Below, in pieces: positions 13,242 to 21,500 of a stretch of DNA of 43,562 nt. A model generated the notes under the pieces. The model did no database searches. It saw nothing but the letters and a program-made list of their open reading frames with translations, and was not told the DNA's origin. A program made the position numbers and the translations under genes. Numbering within the stretch: position 1 is the first letter of the stretch; every line of letters starts with the position of its first letter. The DNA comes from a virus: positions 1 to 43,562 of the IMG/VR virus record IMGVR_UViG_3300028840_000745. One strand, written 5' to 3'.

Positions 13242-13659
13242 CGGTCCTCCTCGTGGTCATGTTCACTGTGGCTTGGATCGTTACAACTCAGATCCTCGAT
13301 TACATAGAGAACTTGAGGGCTTTCCTAAAGAAGACCTCGCTACCGTCTGTCCAAGACAGTTACTTGGATTTGATAGTGGGCGTGGTCTTCATATCTGCCA
13401 CGCAGAACATGCGGAACGTAATACTATTGCCAACGCCGCACGAATGGGAGTGGTTGTTAGAGACGCTAGTCTGTATCTGGCCATGATCGGAGGCAAAGCT
13501 CCTATGCCATGCAAATCTTGTATGTCCCTGCTCATTAACGCTGGAATCAGTGAGATTGTAGTAGATGAAGCTACATTCTACGACGATGCAGGAGCATTTA
13601 TCTACTATGAATCCAACAACATAAACGCAAGAACTTACTTTTCTAAGGAGGTGATTTGA
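13120..13659 (+). CDS. dCMP deaminase (cytidine deaminase family)
   Basis: It converts dCMP to dUMP, feeding dTMP synthesis, in the cytoplasm. The zinc-dependent site is visible: HAE (94-96) with the catalytic Glu96, and PCKSC with Cys131 and Cys134. An N-terminal start MNWDTYFRN and YNGPPRG near residue 40 are classical for phage and bacterial dCMP deaminases. An insertion with extra Cys/His (near residues 50-80) may hold a second zinc. It follows AAAGGAGAAAAGAAGA within the previous gene. In this phage it may also supply unusual nucleotides. Confidence 0.9.
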   Translation: MNWDTYFRNVATTVASKSPCLSRKFGAILVRDQSIIATGYNGPPRGHVHCGLDRYNSDPRLHRELEGFPKEDLATVCPRQLLGFDSGRGLHICHAEHAERNTIANAARMGVVVRDASLYLAMIGGKAPMPCKSCMSLLINAGISEIVVDEATFYDDAGAFIYYESNNINARTYFSKEVI

Positions 13660-13877
13660 TGGAAGAGGAGAACACGGCTTCGGAAAGAGTATCCACATTG
13701 TTTGGGGTTATCGACATCTATGAGAAGCTAAGAACGGTTAAAGAAGAAGGCTTCTTCATCTTCAGCGAACTCACTGTCATTGATAGTGTCTTAGGGTCAC
13801 TGAGTGATCTGATAGATAACTATAACAACATAACTCTCAAGCTAACCGAATCACCCGAAGATAGGTGGGAAATGTAG
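13659..13877 (+). CDS. Hypothetical acidic protein, 72 aa
   Basis: The ATG at 13659 overlaps the deaminase stop (TGATG) behind AAGGAGGTGATTTG. The protein is acidic and helical with many Leu/Ile in heptad-like spacing. No motif recognised. Lying between nucleotide metabolism and proofreading genes, it may be a small replisome partner, but nothing in the sequence proves it. Confidence 0.6.
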   Translation: MEEENTASERVSTLFGVIDIYEKLRTVKEEGFFIFSELTVIDSVLGSLSDLIDNYNNITLKLTESPEDRWEM

Positions 13878-13888
13878 AAAGGAGAACC

Positions 13889-14470
13889 ATGGAACTATTC
13901 TTTGATACGGAAACTTCGGACAAGATCAACTTCAAAACTCAACTCTATACCGATGATGACTTTCCCTGGGTAGTGCAGTTGGGAGCTGTTCTGGCAGAGG
14001 AAGGGATAGCTTTTGCCGAGGTCAATGTTCTTGTTCAGGCCGACGGCAGAACTATCTCAGATGGCGCAGCCAGGGTGCATCAGATAGACACTGAAACTGC
14101 TGATCGTTGCGGGATTGCTGAGCATCTTGTAGCCACGTTATTCACCAGTCTAATGAACCGTGCGGATATACTTGTCGCACACAACTTTGACTTTGATGTG
14201 CAGATGATGGCTGCTATGCTCTTGAGGAATAACCTTAGTCAGAGAGCCAAGATTCTCATGTACGAGAAGCCATACTATTGTACCATGAAAGAAACCACAG
14301 AGCTTTGTAATCTACCTGGGCCCTATGGCCCTAAGTGGCCTAAGCTCTCGGAACTCCATGAGTTCCTATTTGGCGAAGGGTTCGTCGGTGCGCACGATGC
14401 GATGTATGATATACGTGCAACGATGAAGTGTTTCTATAAACTGAAAGAGGAAGGACATATAGAGCTATGA
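13889..14470 (+). CDS. DnaQ-like 3'-5' exonuclease (DEDDh), 193 aa
   Basis: I chose the ATG at 13889 behind AAAGGAGAACC; an upstream in-frame start runs into the previous gene. Exo I is FDTETS (Asp6, Glu8), Exo II is AHNFDFD (about 104-110), and Exo III has His and Asp in HDAMYDIRAT (near 169-178), the DEDDh type. It should degrade single-stranded 3' ends or proofread. The adjoining polymerase has its own intact exonuclease domain, so this may serve recombination or nucleotide salvage. It overlaps the polymerase start by four bases. Confidence 0.87.
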   Translation: MELFFDTETSDKINFKTQLYTDDDFPWVVQLGAVLAEEGIAFAEVNVLVQADGRTISDGAARVHQIDTETADRCGIAEHLVATLFTSLMNRADILVAHNFDFDVQMMAAMLLRNNLSQRAKILMYEKPYYCTMKETTELCNLPGPYGPKWPKLSELHEFLFGEGFVGAHDAMYDIRATMKCFYKLKEEGHIEL

Positions 14471-16911
14471 GCACTTACGTACGTCCAGAAGGTGATCCCG
14501 ACAGGGCTAAGATAATTATCGTCGGCGAACAGCCCGGGAAGACTGAGGTACAATCCGGTCGGCCGTTCGTCGGACCTGCAGGGAGAGAACTAAACGAGTG
14601 TCTTAAGGCCGCTGGCGTCATTCGCCAAGAGTGTTACATAACAAACTTTGCTAAGGATTTCGATCAACACGTTAGTGAGTACCTGAACCTTTCAACTCTA
14701 ACGTTCAGTGAGAAGGGACTCAAGTATCGAGATCTTTTGATCGGCGAGATCAATGATGCCAAAGCGATAGCAGTCATTGCGATGGGAAACTATTCTATGA
14801 CTGCTCTTACTAACATTAACAAGCCTGGCATAACCAAGTGGAGAGGTTCGGTATTAACTGACGATCGAATGCCAGGAAAATATATCATACCTACAATCCA
14901 CACTTCAACAATACTCCCGCCCAAGTTCGTTTATTTAAACAAGTTCCTTATCCAACTAGACATCAAACGAGCGAGAGTTATTGCAGATAACGGACATACA
15001 CCAAAGTTCCGTAAACTTATTATCAAACCGACTTACTTTGAGATTATGTCTTATCTCGCCAAGATTGAAAAGGAGGGAACTGATGGCAAGATTATATACT
15101 TCGATATTGAGCTTCTCAACGAGGAAGTTTCCTGCATTTCATTTGCGTATCGGGACGATGAAGCATTATGTATACCTTTTGTTGCGGCGGATGGAGATTA
15201 CCTCACCATCGAGCAAGAAACAAACGTCTTCCAACACGTGGCAGATATTCTTGAAGATGGTGCTATCAGGAAAGGTGGACAAAACCTCGGTTTTGATACG
15301 CACTTTCTACTTCGTCGTTACGGGATCAAAGCTAAAAATTTGGAAGACACGATGGTTGCTCAAAGAATCATCATGCCAGACTATCCGATCGGACTTGACT
15401 TCATTACCTCAGTGTGGACTGATCATCGATATTACAAGGATGAAGGAAAAAGGTACTTCGGTACAGGTGGGGAACAGCTATGGAAGTATAACGCTACCGA
15501 CTCTATCATGTGCGCCGAAGCTTTCCCGAAACAGATTGAGAAGTTGGAGCAACAGGGCAATATCGAAACTTACTATCGGCAAGTCAAGCTAATCCCACCT
15601 CTAGTATATATGCAAGAGCGTGGTATCAAGATGGACATGGACGGCATACGTCAGAAACGAGAGGACCTGGCAAAGGAAGCCGAGCAACATCAAGAGAAGC
15701 TGAACAAGATCGCAGGGTTCCACTTAAATCCTAACTCACCCAAACAACTGAAGGAATACTTCTACGGTCGGCTGAAGTTTCCAGCATATAAGAACCGCAG
15801 AACCAAAGCACCTACCACTGATGACGATGCGATGAAACGTCTGGCGAAGAAAGGAGTTAAAGAAGCGAATCTCATTCGCAAGATCCGCAAGTGCGTCAAG
15901 CTCTCAGGTACTTACCTGAATGAAGATAAGTTCGACCCTGATGGTCGTGTTCGTTGTTCGTTCAACCCAGTTGGTACAAGGTTCTCACGACTTTCATCGT
16001 CTGCCAATATCTTTGGTACAGGTATGAACCTGCAGAACGTACCACACGAGCTGTTGAAGTTCTTTCTATTTGACGACAATTATGTCGGCTATCGTATTGA
16101 TCTATCTCAGGCCGAAAACCGTATCGTTGCTTATGTCGGCAACATAACACCAATGATTGATTGCTTCGAAAGGAAAGACGATGTACACAAACTCACCGCA
16201 TCTCTTATATTTCAAAAGCCTGCGTCCGACATTACGACTGAGGACGGCACTTGTTCTTTGGGAGACGGTTCCCACAATGAAAGATTTTGGGGCAAGAAGG
16301 CAAATCATGCTCTTAATTACGATCTAGGCTATAAATCATTTGCACATATCTACGAAACTACTGAGAGGGAAGCGCATTTCATTGTCGAACGTTATCACAT
16401 GGCATATCCTGGAGTGCGTAATAACTTTCATGTTTATGTTCGTAAGTGCCTTCGGGAGAACCGGATCATTACAAATCTTATGGGACGCCGGACCCTCTTT
16501 ATGGATCGGTGGGGAGATAAACTGTTTAAGGATGCTTACTCTTGTATCCCCCAGGGAACGGTTGGAGATGTTATTAACGAGCGCGGAGTTATTGAGCTTT
16601 ACTATCAAGAAAAATATGCGCTATCTGAACTGCTCCTCCAAGTCCATGACGATGTAACATTCCAGATCCCTAAGTCTGTACCTTACGAGGAACATGCCAA
16701 GATGATCCTCGATGTCAAGTCTAAGCTCGAGATTCCATTAACTACCCACTATGGCAGGGAATTTATAATTCCTGCGGACGTTACTATTTGTCCCCGAACA
16801 CTGGCCAAGGAAGATGGCAAGGACCTTAAATCCCACGAGGTTCCTTCAACTGCAGTTGAACTTGCTGAAATTATTCGCACCACGGTGGAGTCTTATGAAG
16901 CGAGAGCTTGA
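14467..16911 (+). CDS. Family A DNA polymerase with N-terminal UDG domain
   Basis: It is the phage replicative polymerase. Residues 1-180 form a family 4-like uracil-DNA glycosylase fold (GEQPGKTE, GRPFVGPAG, and HTS where HPS is usual); few cysteines are present, so no Fe-S cluster and doubtful activity. The exonuclease (about 205-390) has DIE, NLGFD and YNATD. The polymerase has motif A DLSQAENR (Asp545), motif B GKKANHALNYDLGY and motif C VHDD (Asp728). Tyr618 occupies the position of E. coli Phe762; published surveys link Tyr/Phe there with lytic phages. A His seems to stand where E. coli has catalytic Lys758, as far as I can align. The C-terminal 15 bases overlap the helicase gene. Confidence 0.93.
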   Translation: MSTYVRPEGDPDRAKIIIVGEQPGKTEVQSGRPFVGPAGRELNECLKAAGVIRQECYITNFAKDFDQHVSEYLNLSTLTFSEKGLKYRDLLIGEINDAKAIAVIAMGNYSMTALTNINKPGITKWRGSVLTDDRMPGKYIIPTIHTSTILPPKFVYLNKFLIQLDIKRARVIADNGHTPKFRKLIIKPTYFEIMSYLAKIEKEGTDGKIIYFDIELLNEEVSCISFAYRDDEALCIPFVAADGDYLTIEQETNVFQHVADILEDGAIRKGGQNLGFDTHFLLRRYGIKAKNLEDTMVAQRIIMPDYPIGLDFITSVWTDHRYYKDEGKRYFGTGGEQLWKYNATDSIMCAEAFPKQIEKLEQQGNIETYYRQVKLIPPLVYMQERGIKMDMDGIRQKREDLAKEAEQHQEKLNKIAGFHLNPNSPKQLKEYFYGRLKFPAYKNRRTKAPTTDDDAMKRLAKKGVKEANLIRKIRKCVKLSGTYLNEDKFDPDGRVRCSFNPVGTRFSRLSSSANIFGTGMNLQNVPHELLKFFLFDDNYVGYRIDLSQAENRIVAYVGNITPMIDCFERKDDVHKLTASLIFQKPASDITTEDGTCSLGDGSHNERFWGKKANHALNYDLGYKSFAHIYETTEREAHFIVERYHMAYPGVRNNFHVYVRKCLRENRIITNLMGRRTLFMDRWGDKLFKDAYSCIPQGTVGDVINERGVIELYYQEKYALSELLLQVHDDVTFQIPKSVPYEEHAKMILDVKSKLEIPLTTHYGREFIIPADVTICPRTLAKEDGKDLKSHEVPSTAVELAEIIRTTVESYEARA

Positions 16912-18109
16912 TGACTGGATAACTGGCTATCTGCAATATACTAGCAACACTGAGCCGACCATGATGTACCACCTTTGGTCGGCTATTTCAGTGATAGCTG
17001 CAGTGCTACAGCGCAAGTGCTTCCTGGAGTGGGGTACCCTTACCTTCTATCCGAACATGTACGTAGTTCTGGTTGGCCCTCCAGCCGCACGCAAAGGCAC
17101 TGCTATGAATATGGCTCGGCCGTTTCTCGAACAACTTAGCGTTGGAGTAGCCGCCGAGGCAATAACCCGCGAAGCTCTTATCCGTGAGCTGAACAACTCA
17201 GGTAGTACCGAGATAACTTCAGACGGTTCTATGATCTTCCACGCATCACTAACTATTTGGTCGCAAGAGCTAACTGTTTTTCTCGGCTACCAAAACCAGC
17301 AACTCATGAGTGATCTCACAGATTGGTACGATTGCCGAGACAAATGGATCTATCGTACCAAGCACGAGGGAGTTGACGAAATAGACGGTGTCTATGTCAA
17401 CCTGTTCGGTGCAACAACCCCAGATTTAATTAAATCTACTTTGCCATTAGATGCTATTGGCGGTGGCTTGACAAGCCGAATGATCTTCGTGCATGAGAGA
17501 AATAAAGGAAAGGTCGTTCCTTATCCCGACCTTGGTCCGACAGGATATGAGTTGGAGCCCAAACTACAATCAGACCTCGCCCGTATACATGCCATGAATG
17601 GCCGATTCAGAACCAACAGTGCTTTTATGGAGAAGTGGGTCAAGTGGTATCCATCACAAGAAGGCAGACACAAGTTTGAGGACACTAGATTTGAGGGCTA
17701 TCTTGAGCGTCGGGCCAACCACGTTATGAAACTATCTATGATCGTCAACGCTTCACGTACTGAAGACATGGTAATAACAGAGGGTGATCTCACCCGAGCT
17801 ATCGCTATCTTAACAGAGACCGAGGAGAACATGGCTAGCACCTTCAGTGGTGTTGGTGAACTATCTTACTCCACAGTGATGGAGAAAATCTCCAGAGATA
17901 TTGTAAGCAATAGAACTATGCTGGCAAGTGAGATACTCCGTAAGTATAGGTCCGATGTAGATAAGTGGAGACTGGACACTGTACTTGAAACGTTTTCAGC
18001 TCAGAAGAGATTTAAAATCATCTCTCTTCCAGATGGGGATATTAGAATAATAAGTGTCCTTGCTCTGGAGAAGAACCAAGTAGATATGGAAGGTAACTTG
18101 TTGGATTAA
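16895..18109 (+). CDS. DUF3987-like replicative helicase/ATPase, 404 aa
   Basis: I chose the ATG at 16895 behind GGTGGAG; upstream starts lie within the polymerase. A P-loop VGPPAARKGT (near 61-70) follows a helical start with WSAISVIAAVL. Later residues (about 110-185) contain SQELTVFLG and LFGATTPDLI-like strands of the DUF3987/YfjI family, which phages use as a DNA helicase, often in place of DnaB or a primase-helicase. The C-terminus looks like a winged helix (RDIVSNRTMLASEILRKY). It directly follows the polymerase, fitting a replisome helicase. Confidence 0.8.
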   Translation: MKRELDDWITGYLQYTSNTEPTMMYHLWSAISVIAAVLQRKCFLEWGTLTFYPNMYVVLVGPPAARKGTAMNMARPFLEQLSVGVAAEAITREALIRELNNSGSTEITSDGSMIFHASLTIWSQELTVFLGYQNQQLMSDLTDWYDCRDKWIYRTKHEGVDEIDGVYVNLFGATTPDLIKSTLPLDAIGGGLTSRMIFVHERNKGKVVPYPDLGPTGYELEPKLQSDLARIHAMNGRFRTNSAFMEKWVKWYPSQEGRHKFEDTRFEGYLERRANHVMKLSMIVNASRTEDMVITEGDLTRAIAILTETEENMASTFSGVGELSYSTVMEKISRDIVSNRTMLASEILRKYRSDVDKWRLDTVLETFSAQKRFKIISLPDGDIRIISVLALEKNQVDMEGNLLD

Positions 18110-18132
18110 CTATGGTTAATAATTAACCAAAG
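18110..18132 (+). promoter_or_regulatory. 23-bp palindrome, site 4
   Basis: CTATGGTTAAT is perfect; the right half ATTAACCAAAG has one mismatch. It begins right after the helicase stop and ends 14 bases before the ATG at 18147, running into GGGAGGAAA, the ribosome site. Confidence 0.75.
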
Positions 18133-18146
18133 GGAGGAAATTATCG

Positions 18147-18500
18147 ATGAGTCCTGAGAACATTGCAATGACCTTACACCTTTTACTGTGCAAGAAACCG
18201 CACGCAGATAACTGGGATGCCCACGAGAAATATCCAGGTAGTTGTACCTACTATCTCGAGGGTCAGCTTGAAGATCCCTGGTCTCAACCCTGCCGAGCTG
18301 AGTGGTTAGAGAAAGCTAAAAATATATTTGCTTTATCAGGGTTCGAAAAAGAAGAAGACCTCCAGTTTATGATGAATAAACTTACGGAGGTCTTGAGAAA
18401 GATAGAGTTTCTACTCGTTCAATACAAGTCACTGAACGATGTGGTTATTACTATTATATCAGAGGCCCTCGAGTCCCTCAAGTCCAGGGAGTCCGGTTAA
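18147..18500 (+). CDS. Hypothetical protein, 117 aa, last + strand gene
   Basis: The start is behind GGGAGGAAATTATCG directly after palindrome site 4. The front has several Cys and His (CKKPH, SCTYY, PCRAEW) without a clear zinc pattern; the rest is helical. The last 14 codons overlap the 3' end of the converging 1613-residue gene by 42 bases, and no terminator separates them. As the only gene behind site 4 it may be separately controlled. Confidence 0.6.
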   Translation: MSPENIAMTLHLLLCKKPHADNWDAHEKYPGSCTYYLEGQLEDPWSQPCRAEWLEKAKNIFALSGFEKEEDLQFMMNKLTEVLRKIEFLLVQYKSLNDVVITIISEALESLKSRESG

Positions 18501-21500
18501 TCCCTTGCTTTTGGGTTCGTACTTTTTACCTATTAGTATGTAATAAGGATTAGTCTCACCACGTTTAATGGCTCGGCGGGACTTGCCAAGTTGCTGTGCG
18601 CCAGGGATTCCAAGGTATTTCATCCCATACTCCCAAGCTGGTCCTACCTTGTCATACAAATCACGATCAAGAGGATCAGTTAATAGTGATGTAGCCAGCT
18701 TATCCAAGGTCTCGTAAACTGCCCCGCCGAGTGCCACGTTATATCTTGCCTTACCACCAATACCTGGAACTGGCTCAAGGAGTTCACCCAGAGTCTTGCG
18801 CACAACAGCTGAAATTTTCTCTCCATCATTGATAGCATCAATCATAGTTCTTATTGGCGTCGGGAACGGAGAACTAGTTCCAAGTAAATCTTCAAAGAAC
18901 ACGTTCACTAAAGCTGTAGCTACCATAACATCAAATACTGCTCTGGCTCTTTGTTTCGGCGACATCTTCTTACCCTTACCAGCCCCAAAAACATCTTTGT
19001 ACATGAAGTTCCAATCGTTTATAGTAAAGGTCTGGAGAGTAAAGATCGCACGACCAAGTGCCGCTCTCTGAATCGGAGGTATATCTCCTGTCAACGCCGT
19101 ACCTTGAGTTTTAGCTACGACAGAGTCTGCGTATCTTCTAATAACTTTAGGATCAGTGATTCCTTGACTCTTTGCAAACCTCTCCGATGCCAACCAAGTT
19201 GCAATCGCCGGAGCTTGGTCAAACTTCTTAAGCATCCACAGACTCTTATCAGTAAACCCCTCACGAGAGATCGCACGACCTAAGAACTCCTGCTTCCTCA
19301 GCTTCAACACTCTTGATTCTCGGATAGCCCTCTTAGCTTCGCCCGGATTCATCATATCTGTAATGCCTTGAAGAGTATGAATCCAGCCATTATATCTTGG
19401 CGAACCACGAAGTGCTGAGAGCTGGACAAATGGAGATCTTAACAGAAAACCGAGTATGGAGACGGAAACGTTTCTGGATCTTTTCTTTAACCAGCTCTCC
19501 ATTGCTTTGCTTCCAAGGTTTAGAGGATTCTCCACATCTCGGCCAGCCAGCTGGTTAGCCCATCTTCTGAACCACGTAGCAAGCTCAGGCTTATCCTTAT
19601 CCAACCTATAGTATTTCTGTTTTCCTTCAGCATCAAAACCATCTTTCAATGGCTTGCCAAGCTCATACAGCTTAGCAATAAAAGGAGTCATATGCTCGTG
19701 TCGGAAGGAATCAAAGATATACTGATCAAAGATCTCAAAAGCATTAAGCTTCATTTCCTTCTTCAGGCCCTCCTTACTTCTACGTCTAGAAAATTTAAAG
19801 GGCTTTTCTTTGAAGTTAACATATCGACCTTCAACTATATGAGGTTTGTCAAACACCGTGTTAGGTCCTAGTCCAAGCTTCTGTGCAAGAGTTTCTGAAT
19901 ACATTACAGTGAAATAGTTTTCCAGCAGTTTCATCGGTGCTAAGTTGTTAAGCTTTCTCATCTGATTAATAATAGGACCACGTGCGTCGAGAATCCTCCG
20001 CATGAACTCATAGACCTTCATCTCTTGCGGTGTCAACTCGGGGATATCCTCTACTTTCCAACCATCCCTTTCCATCCGCGCTCGGATATCTTTCTGTTCC
20101 CACATAGCATATGTTCCAATCCTTCTTCCAGATCGTCTATTTAAACCTTTCGATAGTTCTAATCGTTGCTTTACAACTCCTTCAGCACCATCTTTGATCA
20201 TCCCCTCACGTTCCCAGTAGTTCTCTCGGAAAGCTCGTCCAAGTCCTTGCTGCTCGAGAGGAAGGTGTCCTTCAATCTCATCTATCATAAACTCAGTTGG
20301 GACAAACTCGCGAGTAATCCTTGTAGCTCTTAACGATCTTTTTGGCTCAGCCAAACGCTTCAAAGCATCCAATACACCCGCATATATTTTTGGTCTTTTA
20401 ATTACTTCAGTTCCAACAGTTCGCTCCATCTTACCTGAGTTGACAACTTCCCCAGTCTCGAACTCTTCCAACCCGAACGAGGTCTCGCCCATCTTCATAC
20501 TCTGAGACATTTCGTCAGCCATCTTCTGAGCGGCTCTCGCTTGCTTCTCAGTATACCCACCAATCTTCATTACATGTTCGTAGACTGAATCACCAGCTTG
20601 AGCAGCCATGGTAACCAGCCTTCTCAAGCGCTCACGTTTTGCAGGATCTAAGTCCCTGAAACTTATCGAACCCCGTTCATCCAGAGTGTCTTTAATCGAA
20701 TCAATTACTTCCTTCAGGATTTTCCTAAACTCGAATATCCTGGCCTCTCTCGCAGCATACTCCGGGCTGACCTCCTTAATTTTCCGAGCAGTTCCTACTT
20801 CAGGTTTCGGTTCAATAGATTCAGGTTTTATCTTCTCAATAACGAAACCGTCAAGTTTAGGTACAAACTCAACGATACCCTCGATGTTATTCTCCTTAAG
20901 AACTTTCAGAGCTGATTGGGGATCCACAAAGGGCCGTCCATTACCATCGAGTACAATATCGACTAATAGTCCAGCCTTAGATTTCTCTCCTGTCTCAGGA
21001 TTCCATCTCTGCCAAGGATGTTTGCCCTCTGTCATGCCAGGATTCTCTGTGGGTTTAACTTGTTTGTCCAGGAAATCTTTCCGCTTCCTCAGCCACTCAA
21101 GCATCTTACTGCCACGCTCCGCAAGTTCGTAATGCTTGGCCATCTCAGCATTATCAGTCACCACTTGCAAGTTGTCTGCAATAAGCTCGATATCTACCGG
21201 CTCTCCTTTCTCCCACGCTCCAAGTCTTTCGTAAAGACCCTCTAATTGATTACTGATCGTACCTTCGTCGAACTCACCAACAGCTTCTTCGATCCTCGAA
21301 CGTCGTTCGGTATGATATTTCTTAATTCCCTCATCTATCATTAGGGCTTCTTTGTCGGTCATAGCCAGTGGTTCAGCAACCCTGTACTTATCACCTACCT
21401 TGATGATCTCAAGATCCGATCCCCGACCTTCTTGAAGCTTCCTTCTCTTACCCTTAGCTCTTGGCCCTGTACGATAAGCCTCAGCTTCCGCAAAGGTATC

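Noticed and set aside
20608-21132. Plus-strand frame of 174 aa
   Set aside because: It lies within the 1613-residue gene on the other strand, without a ribosome site or recognisable protein.
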